In this document: positions 22,483-64,000 of the stretch, one piece after another
Position numbering within the stretch: the first letter of the stretch is position 1
Layout of the letters: each line of letters starts with the position of its first letter
Assembly (NCBI GenBank): GCA_009760855.2
Contig: WPIO01000002.1
Span: 13,120,001-13,184,000 of the forward strand
Reading direction: 5' to 3'
DNA: 64,000 nucleotides
Origin: Cristatella mucedo
Taxonomy: Eukaryota; Bryozoa; Phylactolaemata; Cristatellidae
Notes under the pieces: generated by a model
What the model saw: only the letters and a program-made list of their open reading frames with translations
The model's database searches: none
What the model was told of the DNA's origin: nothing
Program-made: the position numbers and the translations under genes

Positions 22483-22641
22483 GGTTAGGCGCCAAGTGAG
22501 AGCCCAAACGATCGCGTTACGACACTTCCGCCCGCACAACCGGATGTAGTGTAATTCCGCTCGCCAAACGTGAACGCCATTTTGGTTGTGGTTGGACGTA
22601 TGTCGAGGTCTGGTCTCGACCCGCGCAAGCGCTCCGTTGAG
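22483..22641. promoter_or_regulatory. Bidirectional promoter between ANAPC10 and ARGLU1
   Basis: Only 159 bp separate the two divergent start codons. No TATA box is evident. Visible sites are ACTTCCG (22524-22530) and ACCGGATGT (22539-22547), both ETS-like, and CGCCATTTTGG (22575-22585), which reads CCAAAATGGCG on the minus strand and fits a YY1-type core. ETS plus YY1 in a short CpG-containing interval is usual for TATA-less housekeeping promoters; the factor assignment is inference. Confidence 0.7.
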
Positions 22642-22778
22642 ATGGCCAGGTCTCGCAGCAGAAGTGCATCTAGAAACCATCATAAGAGATCGCGGAAGCA
22701 TAGGAAGCATTCACGTTCAAGGTCCAGAGACCGTAACCGACCTCGTCGCAGCCGGTCCAGGGAGAGCCGGTCTAAACG
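22642..22778 (+). CDS. ARGLU1: ARGLU1 exon 1 (RS domain)
   Basis: ATG at 22642, then Arg/Ser-rich residues 1-45. Donor GTAAAA at 22779 follows AAACG. Two upstream ATGs in the same frame would add 14 or 24 residues. Confidence 0.9.
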
Positions 22779-25700
22779 GTAAAATAGCCGAGCCATTCTT
22801 ACGCGCGATATCGTCCGCGTGTTGTACATGACCTACATCGGGTCGTCGCTGATTTTTTGCGTTGAATACACGTCGGGTGATCGTTTCATAGGGTACACCG
22901 CAAATTGTACACCTGGCTGGTCATCCGCAAACGAGCGGGCCCATGCCCCCTCCCCATCCTGCCGCGTTGCCTCCGTCGGTAGCTCTGCGGGAAATACTGC
23001 ATTCTTGCGTATCCGAACCTGTTGCTGAAGTAACTGCGTTTAGGCAGCTGCCCGCTTTTGCTGCGCGTGAGAGCGGTCTTGAGGACGCGTTCGTTGTCTG
23101 CGATGCATATGACTTGTTTTTTTCGTCAGACCGAAGGAAGACTTGTTCGTGGTGCATAATGTGCCCTTTGCCGGCACCCTCTGAAGGCAAGAGTCAAACG
23201 AGGCGGCACTTGTTTTCTATGGTGTAGTGTTGACGGTATTTCATTCGACGTGCCTCATGCTAAAATGTTATTCGTTCATCATTATAAAGTGCAAATGAGG
23301 CGCACGCGAATATGCCGTTAGATTACCGCAGTCGTGGGTTGGTGTTGATGAGTTTTTGTAATTTTTAGTTTGGAGCCAAGTAATGGCAAAGTACTAAAGT
23401 AAGTTGTGACATTAACATGTGTTGGTCCAGCACCGGCTGTGCTTACTGCGGCAGCAATAGGCACAGTCTAGTCTCTCAGGGCAGCAGTCTGCAGCGCTTG
23501 GTTTGCCCTCCCAGTTTCAGGCTCGATAGTGCGGTTTCTGTAGCTGCTGCGAGCTACTGACGTTTCGCAGAGAACCAATGCGCGTGCAGCTGGCGCTCGC
23601 AGACATTCTTTGGGGCACGATTTTTCACCGCGACCGAGACTTTTGCAGCAGTTTTCCATTGCTTTCGCAGGAAGCGGTCACACTCCAGCAACTCGGACAG
23701 CGACATCGACATGTTCGGTCGGGCTTTGAGCCGTCGCAGTGTCGAAGAGCTGAAAAAGGACGAAGAGCAGGCAGCAGCTGCAGCAGCCGCTACAGCAGCT
23801 GCTGCAGCTGCTGAGGCCGAGCGCCAGAGGCTCGTGTAAGATGTTTCGCAGTGAATCATGCACTTTCTGTTTCTGTTACATATTGGAGATCTTTGCGTGG
23901 CGCGAGTGTTGCGGGGGGGGGGGGGGCTGCGTAGGCATTTGTGCCTGAAGGGTTTTGCACGCGTGTGCTCCAGACAGATAGTTTTGGCCCCAGGGTCGAA
24001 GTCCAGGGGTTAGATGTTTAGTTTCACTACACAGGTTGTGGGTCGAGTCCTGCAGCAGACTATGCAGGATTGCTGGCTTCGTGTAGAGTGTTAGCTGCTA
24101 AACCTCCTTTGCTGCTATAGAAATTGGGATGTTGAATGTGTCTACCCTTTACTTTTCATTGTTTTCGGTCCATTGTTTACTGTTGCTGTGTTATTGTTGT
24201 GCTCATGGGTTTAGCTTATTTTCTGTTGTCTCTTGTGCGATATGGAGTGGCCCTGACATAACCAGTTGGCGTAAACTATTAGTAAGTTGTGTGCGGACCT
24301 AAGATTTCGTCAGTGGTTCTCCGGCTTTTTCGAAGGCTTGTCGTGGAAGCATCGTGAAATTTCTGTTAGGCTAGATAATCACTTAACTATTTGGGATATT
24401 TACACGTGGTTTGTCTAGCTATGCCATTAGTGAATTGAGTGGTCCTTGGTTTTCTTGTTGACTTGGAGCTTCCCTTTCCATTGATGTTAAATGGTCTGAA
24501 GCTCGTGCTTGCTTGATGTGTGACAACTTTTATGCACTTTTCTCCATTCGTGTCTGCACACCCAAAAATTGGCGAATTTCCAATACAGCTTCAGCCAAAA
24601 GTTGCTGCCCGAGCCCTTAGCCATAGGAAAGAATCTCATATATGGCTACCAACTAGCATTCTTTTAAAGCGCCGAATTATCTTACTTGAAATTCCAAGCA
24701 CCTTGTTTATAATCCATGCAAACTCCTTGTTTATAATCCATGCACATTTCAAGAAAAGGGCAGCATAGAACATGCATATTATCATGAGCATGGTTTTTCA
24801 TAAGAGGTTAGTCCCATAATGTTCCCACCTCGTTTCAATTTCATGTCGACCTCCTTGGTAACCAGTGATGTTGTACAGTGCCAAAGGCAGTAAAGAATGG
24901 TTGCTTTTTCAGTACGTGTGTGCTGGCATTTCAGACAATAATAATAATAATAAATACTAGCTGATTTGACAGCCTTATTTATATAGCAGCAGTAGGGCCC
25001 TAAGGGCTATCACCACCGTTTGCAGGGGGCAATTAAAGATTAGCTACTGTAGAATTCCACGACCTCGATAGGGAAGGGCAAGCATCTTTATTCCTGGGGT
25101 ATCACTGCCCATAACAAAGTGGTCGGTCGTCTTCTTGGTATGAGTGCAGGCTGCATTGGATTCAACCAGTTAAGTACGCCAGAAAGAGTTCCAGTACAAA
25201 CTGGTGCTATTCAGTACTTTTAAACTAGAGTAAAAACACAAAAATCTGCTGAGAAATCGGCTTTTTCATTCCAAAGGCTAGCCTGGTAAAGCTTTTGCAA
25301 GTACTGGAAGCAACTACCGGGATAAAAGTTGGCCAGCAAACGATGGATTAATGGCTTCCTGGTGTGGGCAGCTTTTGGCAAGCGGTGAAGAAAACCGTAG
25401 CCGATTCAGATTCTCCTGTTACCATCATTGGTTGGCACTGCCAGTCACTCGATTTAGACCATGCAGAACATCTATTAGATGACTTGATCGGTGAGAAACG
25501 GGACCAACTTATTTAACTGATGTGCTTACAACGAAATTTGCACTTCCTTCGATTTTGGTAGTATGTAGTCCGTGTATGTGCTTGGATCAGTTTTCTGTGC
25601 CAGCCTTGCTCCAGGGCTTTGGCTAGGTTTGGTAGTTGGGTTTCTGTTCATTTACAAAAGTCTGGTTTGCATACGTTGCAATTAGCACCACTGTAACAAG

Positions 25701-28502
25701 ATCTTGTAAATCCGAGCTTGCAGACTTACAGATCTTGGCCGAATCATGTTAACTTTTGCACAAACAGCCCGTGTCCTTTGTAGTAGACAGAAAGAAGCAG
25801 AAGAACGGCTAATTGAAGAAGAGGTCGCTCGTCGTGTGGAGCTCCTGGTGAAGCAGCGGGTTGAGGAGGAGCTGGCTCGGCGACAAGGTGAAATTGAGGC
25901 CGAAGTAGAAAGGCGTGTAGAAGAAGCCAAGAAGGCACTGGAGCGGCTAATGATCGCCGAGGCAGAACGCCAGAAGCAGATAGAGCTGGAAGAAAAACGT
26001 CTCACAGAGGTAGAGGGTTCATAATTTTCTCTGCCTGCCACGGTTGTTGCATTTAAAATGAATATTTTACGGTCTTATTTCATTCTTGAGCTCTTAATTA
26101 TGGTGCTTCCTAGGAGGAGCATCGTCGCAAAGAATGCTACTATGGCCACATTGTCATTAGATTTCTATTGGCTGACCTTTTGTTTTAATCATTGGATTTT
26201 TTACGACGAGTCTAGTACTCACGAATAACCTCGTAGTCAAGATTTGTAGCAGCGCTCCAGTTTTTCTCCTATTTCACGAACCGTTGGACTTCACTATACA
26301 AGACTTAATAATTGCAGGCAAGTTGCTGTTTGGTTCTGGTCCTGTATGACCTCGATGACATAAGTAGTAGTACTTGATCCTTCTGTTCGTGCACAGTTCT
26401 TTGTGCTATTCACCATTGAGAGCCTCTACAGTCAGGCATTGCTTGCTTCTCCCAGCGCTCTTTTTTCAGGTAATAAAAAACGCTGATAATAACCATTGCA
26501 CAACATTTAGCAATGGCCTATGTTTCGTTTGTCTGCTAGTTGCAAAATGTTTGCTCTATGCTCGTCAATGAGGGCCGTTGTGCGTTGCTTTACTGAAGAC
26601 CTGCAGACACTGTAAGTACTCAGGCTTTACTAGCTTTCATCATTGTGAAGCTCTAGATGGCAGGCTCATTATGCATCTGTCTCCTGGGTCACAGGCAGAG
26701 CAGCTTGTGCTAGGTCGTTTTCTGTGAAGGTGTGCACAAATGACAAACAGGCTGGATGGAGAGGTCTTCATTGCTGTCTTTGCATTGTTTGTGTACTGAT
26801 TGTGCCATTTTTACCTTCGTGTTTCCAGTACGCGTAACTTAATGCATTGTGGTGAGCCGTAATAGAAAGGATGGCGGTTCGTCTGCCATTTGTGTCGAGG
26901 AAGGATGAATAACTGTCAATCCTGGCTGTAGTGGATATGTGTGACTTCTCAGAGCTGCTGCCTTGCTATGCCATGGCAGCTGCATGCAAGTCAGCAAGTG
27001 TTACTGCCGAGTGACTCCTTCTGAAGACCGCAGCTGTTTATGGGCTGTTATGGCTAAGTATGCAATTCAGTTCTGCTGGCTACTCGACTATGTTTTCTTA
27101 ACTGCGTTCTCACCTTGGCCCGGCGTGTGCGTCTATCATCCGTGGTGCCAAGGCGCAATGGTGCAGTAGCTCCACACATCCACTCCTTTCCTCTTCGGAT
27201 AGAAGCTCTGGCTGGCTCGTGGCAAATGGCAGAGCAAGAAAAAGCAGTGTTGTTACTTAATCGATTCCTCCCACCCTTGGGCTACCACCCCCACGCCCAA
27301 GGGTGTAGAATCATACCGGTTTGAAACAGCTTTAGAGTCTTGACTGGTGGCATTTCCTCTTGCCCCATCATGTATTTGGCACTGCTTCAAAGCTTCAATG
27401 GTATTTCAGTGCTTTGGTTAGCGCTCTTCTCCTTCCTCTGCTTATTTTAGCACTAGGCTGACACACCGTCATATGCCGACAGTGTGAAAGACTGTTTATG
27501 TATCTGTAGCAAGTCAGATGTTCAGGCAAGCCGGGGTCAATCTTAGTAGCGGTTTGACAAGTTATGCTGCTTCTGTTTTCTTGAGAACTTGATGCTGACG
27601 ATAAAGATCTGGCCATGGCTTCAGTTGCCCACTAGACATACTGCATGGTGTGTCTTGCAGTGCCTGCCAATGGGCGGATCTTACCTTGAAGTGTGGAGGT
27701 TTTGAGTCGATTTTAAGCTCTTTTAGGAAATCTGTTACCTGCTTCCTCTCCTTTAGTTCACCGGATTTCTTAATAGGGATGCCCTCTCGTTACCCAGGGA
27801 CTGCTGACCTGAATTGTGTGTGCATCTTACCAGGTTCATTTTAGAGGCCGGTTTTTACCATGGATCTGGGGTCTCGAGTCCTAGCAGTTTCGTTATGGTG
27901 CATGCACGGTCACAAGCGACTAGGCGTTAGCGCATCCTCCTGTCAAGAGGAAGCATATGTAAAGCAATCGTATGCAAGTGATGAGCCACATCTGAAGTCC
28001 GTTCTGAATCACCCCTTGTACGTGCCAGCCTCTCCAACTGTTCTAAAAATCAGAATGTCACGTTCTGTGCTGAAACTGGCTCGTGACTGCTGCGATGGTG
28101 TTTCATTGAGCATCATTCTTTAGGAGGCGGAGCGCAAAAAAATGCTCGAGCTGGAGCGCATACTGGAGGAGAATAACAAGAAAATTGAGGAGCAACAAAA
28201 GCGGCTGGTCAGTAAGCTCACTAGTACATTGTGCTGCTGCTGATTTTGGTGGCTGAAGCAGCATGCAGTTGCTTCACATCCAAATGATGACTGCTCCCTC
28301 TCGCAGTGCTGTGTGCAAGAAAGTGGTGTGTTTGCAGGCCGAGGAGCAGCTTAAGCTAGTAGAAGAGCAAAGGAAAGTACTGGAAGAGAGGCAGCGGAGA
28401 GAGGCCCTGGAAAGGCGGCAGCGGCAGGAAGAGCAAGCTGTCATACTAAATAAGCAGAATGCCAGGCCTAGACTCTCATTTTCCCTCAACAGTAAAAGCT
28501 GA
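22642..28502 (+). CDS. ARGLU1: Arginine and glutamate-rich protein 1, five exons
   Basis: Spliced CDS of 258 codons from 22642-22778, 23671-23835, 25784-26009, 28124-28207 and 28338-28502 (human is 273). ARGLU1 is a nuclear protein whose RS-rich N-terminus binds splicing factors and whose Glu/Arg helix contacts Mediator and nuclear receptors. Residues 1-45 are RS/RK repeats. Then follows [13 protein letters not shown] (57-69), matching the family's IDIFGR block, a 13-Ala tract broken by one Thr (80-93), and a long charged helix from about 94. The conserved [19 protein letters not shown] and [15 protein letters not shown] are present, and it ends [13 protein letters not shown]. All joins hold phase (CG|G, GT|T, 0, 0). 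In-frame ATGs also exist at 22570 and 22600; 22642 is preferred because MARSRSRS matches the family start. Confidence 0.95.
23671..23835 (+). CDS. ARGLU1: ARGLU1 exon 2 (FGR motif and Ala tract)
   Basis: Acceptor TTTCGCAG precedes it. It encodes the rest of the RS part, the [11 protein letters not shown] block and Ala7-Thr-Ala6, ending AERQRL plus GT of a Val codon. Donor GTAAGA at 23836. Confidence 0.93.
23990..24080 (+). mobile_element. Possible tRNA-like SINE head
   Basis: GGGTCGAAGTCC and GTGGGTCGAGTCCTGC resemble duplicated B-box regions in ARGLU1 intron 2, just after a (G)13 run at about 23910. No tail was recognised; tentative. Confidence 0.3.
24940..25125 (-). mobile_element. SINE-2 copy in ARGLU1 intron 2
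   Basis: The reverse strand reads GGTCGTGGAATTCTACAG, then CCCCTGCAAACGGTGGTGATAGC, CTACTGCTGCTATATAAAT and CTGTCAAATCAGC with an ATT-rich end. It aligns in the same order with 44475-44640 and 63838-63990. Confidence 0.7.
25784..26009 (+). CDS. ARGLU1: ARGLU1 exon 3 (charged helix)
   Basis: The acceptor TTTGTAG at 25783 is chosen over the later ACAG because it restores Val-Arg-Gln-Lys in phase. Encodes [17 protein letters not shown] and onward to KRLTE. Donor GTAGAG. Confidence 0.93.
26010..28123 (+). other. ARGLU1: ARGLU1 intron 3, no element recognised
   Basis: 2.1 kb between phase-0 splice sites. No coding, repeat or RNA feature could be supported. In vertebrates an ARGLU1 intron hosts a conserved poison exon; I cannot identify an equivalent here. 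Confidence 0.5.
28124..28207 (+). CDS. ARGLU1: ARGLU1 exon 4
   Basis: 84 bp, 28 whole codons: [18 protein letters not shown] and [10 protein letters not shown], the most conserved part of the family. Acceptor TTCTTTAG, donor GTCAGT. Confidence 0.95.
28338..28502 (+). CDS. ARGLU1: ARGLU1 exon 5 (C-terminus)
   Basis: Acceptor GTTTGCAG at 28337. Encodes [18 protein letters not shown] through the conserved RPRLSFSL end; stop TGA at 28500-28502. Confidence 0.95.
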   Translation, partial: AEEQLKLVEEQRKVLEERQRREALERRQRQEEQAVILNKQNARPRLSFSLNSKS

Positions 28503-28930
28503 GATCTGCTGACAGTTGTTCAAAAAGCTCGCAAAGCAGTCGGCTCTCCACGGACGTCGTTGGAGGTCGATGCATTACTTCTTTGGAGATGCCAGTGCTT
28601 TGGCCTCGTTTTGGCAGGCCAAGCTCAGTGAGCCAGTAACACCAGTCGAGTGGTGGCTAAGCTCACATCGCATTCCGGTGCGTGTGCGTTTGTAAGCAGC
28701 AACCTGGGGTTTTGTTATTAAGGTAAGTAAAGTGTCATAATGGACTTGTAGCAGTGCTATCGGCAGGAGCCTTGGATATGGACATTCTTAACAAGTGGAC
28801 TGCTGCTTATACAGCTACGTATGCATGGTTTTTACCAGAGAATGTACATATTGCTTGCTGCATCGGATGGTAACTGTAAACCCAGCACGAAATACAATTA
28901 AATGTACAATTTAAATTTGATCGCTACCGG

Positions 28931-28936
28931 AATAAA
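28931..28936 (+). terminator. ARGLU1: Candidate ARGLU1 polyadenylation signal
   Basis: AATAAA about 430 bases after the stop codon, followed by a TTTGTTCGTGT GU-rich stretch within 20 bases, as expected for a cleavage site. Confidence 0.55.
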
Positions 28937-30193
28937 GGATTTGTTCGTGTATTTGCTGTTCATGGATCAAAGAACTAGTGCAAGCATTGCAATGATGTAT
29001 GCCATTTAAACTTCAATACATGTTTTCTTAGCGAACACATTGCCACCTCATCTTCTATGCATTTGTAGACTTTGCCCGTGCAATGTGTCCTACTGTGGCA
29101 GTACTACAGTGGTGGGTCACCCAGAACCTACACTAGCCTGCTGTTTACTTTATGGCATCGAGATGTGCAAGCAAGTTAGCAGATGGTAGAATAACATTGT
29201 TATTCAAATGACCTTTCGTCCTATGCACAGTCGGGTCTGTGGAACCATTGTTTGAGATGCTGTCAGGTTGCTGCCATGTATTCTCAGCAAACCTGTAATC
29301 TTTTACTAGGCAATGTGAATTTTTGCATTATATGTTAATAATTATAACCACTTGATCAGTACCAAAAGTATCAAATCGGGTATTGGCACGACATATACTG
29401 GAAAGGAACCAGGCGACTGGTTAGCACTGTCAGTTTCATGTCATCAGTTCCAGTCTCATGAGCAGTTTCAGCATCCATGGGCACACAAAACACAACTGAG
29501 ACGACGAAGCAAAAGCTTTAAAGGGCGTGAGCTTGCGAATGAGAGGGAGAGATTAGGAGTTTGAGATTAAGAAAGTGCTTTTCTCTACTATAAGCAGACG
29601 GTTTATTAGTGACCAAGCATTCTTTCCTGCCCTACTTTTCTGATCATAGACACACAGCTGAACTTACAACCAGATTCTAAAGCATTTATGATTAGCGAGA
29701 AACGAGTAAAGGGTTTATACAGAGTGTAGAGGTTCCCTGGAGCTGTGAGAAAAAGTAAATATAATTGTAACAGCTGTGAACGAGATGGAGCTCATTTGCA
29801 GTACCCCTGCAGTGCGACACATCGCTTTCAAATATGACGATGTATGGCCTTTTGCTCTTGGTCTCGGAAATCGAATCCACTAGCTCTTGAAGGCCACAAT
29901 GCTAAGAAAAACTTAAGCAGCCCATGCTGCTAATTCAAACAGTGCATACGCGATACACATACGATGGCCGTCAACGTGATTTTTCTCTTGGTCTGATTTT
30001 ACGTTTTCTGTAAAATCAAGTAATTGCTTTTATGATATTCCATCGAACTCAGTAGCGTATGTCGGGACCTGTCTCTTCTCGGCCGCCGCATAAGGAGCTC
30101 CCGATCTTTGAACTAACCAAAGCGGTAGGAGTAGATGAACAAATGTGCCGAGTTTCGCGATACTTCAGAGTGATAGGCGATGCGTAACGCATG
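28937..30193. other. Intergenic, nothing recognised
   Basis: No exon-like, RNA or repeat feature was found between the ARGLU1 3' end and the LINE inverted pair. The short frames here have no recognisable content. Confidence 0.4.
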
Positions 30194-30393
30194 CTTGACT
30201 GGTAGCCAGTGCAGGTCGGCGAGAAGTGGAGTAATGTGGCAACTGCGACGCTCACGACAGACAAGCCTAGCTGCAGAGTTTTGCACCAGCTGCAATGGCC
30301 TGATCGCACATGCTGGTAGGCCAGTAAGCAGTGAGTTGCAGAAGTCGAGACAGGATGTCACGAATGCATGGACCAACTTGGACGTGGTATCTT
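30194..30393 (-). mobile_element. Inverted LINE A fragment
   Basis: The minus strand reads [13 protein letters not shown] through LHWLPVK, an internal slice of the LINE A C-terminal RT region. It stands back to back with the plus-strand copy that starts at about 30395. Confidence 0.9.
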
Positions 30394-30791
30394 GCAAATC
30401 CAGTGTGATCCAGAGATTGGAAAGACCGACTCTCAAAATTGGCTCTGCCAGCATATCTCCAGTTGAATCAGCTCGAAATCTAGGTGTCATATTCCAAAGC
30501 GACCTCTCGTTAGACGACCATATCAGCTCCACAGTCAAATCCGCCTATTTTCAGCTTTATAACATTGCTAAAATTTGGGCTTGTTTAGATAAAGATACCA
30601 CGTCCAAGTTGGTCCATGCATTCGTGACATCCCGTCTCGACTTCTGCAACTCACTGCTTACTGGCCTACCAGCATGTGCGATCAGGCGATTGCAGCTTGT
30701 GCAAAACTCTGCAGCTAGGCTTGTCTGTCGTGAGCGTCGCAGTTGCCACATTACTCCACTTCTCGCCGACATGCACTGGCTACCAGTCAAG
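30194..30791. repeat. 198-bp inverted repeat with 202-bp spacer
   Basis: 30194-30391 is the reverse complement of 30594-30791 with four mismatches that I could count. Both arms are the same LINE A segment; the spacer is LINE A sequence unique to the plus-strand copy. Confidence 0.92.
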
Positions 30792-31335
30792 CAACGGATT
30801 GACTTCAAGGTTTTGTCGCTCACTTTTAGGTCCCTTCATTCTATGGCTCCAGCCTATCTTTCAGATATACTACCCCATCAGGCCAAGCATCGTACCACCC
30901 GCTTTTCGGAATCCAAAAGTCTAGAAATACCTCATGCAAACCTTAAATCCTTTGGAGACCGTGCATTCAGTTCATATGCTCCCAAAGCCTGGAACTGCCT
31001 CCCGACCTGCGTCAGAACATCCCCCGACCTGACCACATTTAAAAGGAACCTAAAAACACCTATTTAGGACAGCATTTAGTGGGTCCCCGTGATTCGTCCT
31101 TGATGTGCTTATGCGTGCTGACACTGTGCATGCTGCCACTAACCACATTTGCATGCTGACCCTGTGCATGTCACCCCTAACCATATTATTCATTTCGTTT
31201 GTCTTTTCAAGCATGATTTTACTTACCATTCAATTGCATTTCACTTTGCAGCAAATGTAAAGCGCCTAGAGAGAGAGATTAAGTTCTCTGAGGGTGCTTT
31301 ATCAAGTGAATTATTCTTATTATTATTATTATCAA
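30395..31335 (+). mobile_element. LINE A copy 3, 3' half
   Basis: Starts after the YADD motif at the KPSVIQRLER region and is open through SVESARNLGVIFQSDLS, the C-terminal RT domain and APKAWNCLP to the end of the coding part near 31067. The 3' UTR, hairpin and (ATT)n follow, ending near 31335. There is an in-frame stop caused by a short deletion in the final THLFR motif. Confidence 0.92.
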
Positions 31336-31605
31336 TTTTATGAAGTTGCAACACGACAGTAGGTTTGCCGTGCTCCGAAGGCGAAAACTACGTCGCATAA
31401 CTATTTCAAAGACTAGCTACGCGAGCACTTTCCAGACGTTTTGCAAATTGATGCTTTTGAAAATGCGAAATTCGACAACGAAGGTATTCTCGAGCTCTTG
31501 CAGGTTTTTCTGCTGAGTCATTGCTTTGCTAGCCGCGCATTTTCGCCGAGGGTGCAATGCGTTAGAAGTGAGCTCGGGTTCCCTTAGCTGCAGCGTCTGG
31601 AGCTA

Positions 31606-31616
31606 TTTATTTATTT
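31606..31616 (-). terminator. DNAH2: Candidate DNAH2 polyadenylation signal
   Basis: TATTTATTTATTTA on the plus strand gives two overlapping AATAAA on the minus strand, about 530 bases past the DNAH2 stop. No closer AATAAA was seen. Tentative. Confidence 0.35.
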
Positions 31617-32141
31617 ACGTTAGAGGGTACGAGGATGGAGCAGACCCTACCCCTCCCGCCCATCTACTCGGCATAGCATCTGCAGTAGGTGTATCTCTTC
31701 TGTAAGCTGCAGCTGTATTTCAGCTTGACGTATTCCGGTCTACTACCGCTGGGGAAGCTGGGAGGAATGACAAGAAGCATGGCGGACTCGAGGTCAAGCG
31801 TAGGCAGGCGCTTGCGTGAGACAGGAGACTTCGCAAGCCATTGTTGCGATCAAAAGAAAATGTCACTTATTTATAAAATAAATTACAGCACTAATGCGTT
31901 TTGAGTGTAAAAAAGGCATTTCTAGACTGAAAACGAGGTGGCCGCAGCAACTAGCTCAATCAGCGTATGCGGACGGGAGCGATAGGAGCAGAGATGCCCC
32001 GCGAAAGGTACAAAAGGCGAACCGGCAAGCGGCTGTCTCGAGCGACGCTGGCTCGTTCGCTGATGAGTGGCCGCGAGAGACAGCCAACGGTTAGCGAGGG
32101 CGGGGCGGGGAGAGAGGTGAGGACGGCGAGCATTGAAGTGT

Positions 32142-63480
<31,339 letters not shown>

Positions 63481-64000
63481 CTACAAAAAATTGACTTTTT
63501 TAATTTTAACCGCAAGTGAAAACCACGTTTGTGAACCGCCTTAATAGAGATTAAGTTCCCTTTGGGCGCCAAACAAATGAATTATCATATTAATTCTGAT
63601 TCCACAGACTGGACATTTCGCTTTAATAGATTAGCCTCTACTTTGACAACCCTTAGATCGTTTCCGAGACGTGCTCGTCGCAACGGATGCTAAAAAGCAG
63701 CACTGCACTGTGAGAAGAAATCCTGTCAGCATTTCTTCTGATATAACCGACACATGCTGCAGGACTTCCTCTAACCCAAAGTCTGCCATTTGTAACTCAA
63801 TTTGTTTACACACTCGCACTCACGAGCATACACACTTTACCCATGGTTAAGGTGCTCGCTTTTCACTCTCCGGGTCGTGGGTTGTAAATCTTCAGTGGGC
63901 GATCATTTATTGACCGTCAAAAGCTGCGATGACAGCATGGGTGGTGAAGGCTCTTCTGCTGCTATACAAATGAGGCTGCTGAATCAGCTAACCTTTAACT
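63481..64000. other. DNAH2 intron with SINE-2 and a tail remnant; no upstream exon seen
   Basis: At 63540-63590, AATAGAGATTAAGTTCCCTT and GGGCGCC with AAATGAATTATCAT form a LINE A-type tail. At 63838-63990 a plus-strand SINE-2 copy reads GGTTAAGGTGCTCGC, CGGGTCGTGGGTTGTAAATC, GGTGGTGAAGGCTCTTCTGC and GCTGCTGAATCAGC. The DNAH2 exon that must precede 63480 (ending two bases into a codon) was not found here. Confidence 0.65.

Noticed and set aside
22570-22641. ARGLU1 start at 22570 or 22600
   Set aside because: Both are in frame, but the 22642 start gives the family N-terminus MARSRSRS and leaves a usable 5' UTR; not excluded experimentally.
30113-30538. Twin-primed 5' inversion of LINE A copy 3
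   Set aside because: The inverted slice duplicates sequence also present in the plus-strand part, whereas twin priming joins adjacent, non-duplicated segments.

Overview
The window is animal nuclear DNA. It holds three spliced, conserved eukaryotic genes with short exons, introns of about 75 bp to 3.5 kb, many non-LTR retrotransposon and SINE fragments, and long dinucleotide microsatellites. An axonemal inner-arm dynein heavy chain (DNAH2) implies motile cilia or flagella. The LINE families and short introns suggest an invertebrate, but I cannot fix the phylum from this sequence.

Layout. 1-4.9 kb: two large LINE fragments (called LINE A here) with (ATT)n tails, then a tRNA-derived SINE. 5-14.8 kb: no recognisable host gene; it holds a Ty3/Gypsy remnant, a GA/GATA microsatellite, a GC-rich block and an alternating 40/42-bp minisatellite. 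14.8-15.4 kb: another LINE A fragment. 16.2-22.5 kb, minus strand: ANAPC10 (APC/C DOC-domain subunit), three coding exons, 188 codons, with LINE fragments in its introns. 22.6-28.5 kb, plus strand: ARGLU1, five exons, 258 codons. The two start codons diverge across only 159 bp, so this is a compact bidirectional promoter. 30.2-31.3 kb: a LINE A copy with an inverted partial duplicate, giving a 198-bp inverted repeat. 32.1-63.5 kb, minus strand: the last 51 coding exons I could join of a DNAH2 orthologue. They give a continuous frame of about 3,366 codons, from the linker region through AAA1-AAA4, the stalk, AAA5-AAA6 and the C-terminus. The N-terminal third lies beyond the right edge.

The genes do not form a pathway. 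ANAPC10 acts in ubiquitin-driven mitotic exit, ARGLU1 in splicing and transcription co-regulation, and DNAH2 in the axoneme. ARGLU1 and DNAH2 converge, with the inverted LINE between them. Every splice join was checked for reading phase. All DNAH2 introns fit GT-AG except one, which fits GC-AG.

Repeats worth a second look: a SINE family sharing a 3' hairpin plus (ATT)n tail with LINE A; head-to-tail runs of elements starting at the previous element's ATT tract; a 12-bp minisatellite carrying eleven CACGTG sites inside a DNAH2 intron; and an intron more than half made of (CA)n(TA)n. No CRISPR, operon or other prokaryotic feature is present, and I found no wholly new gene system.
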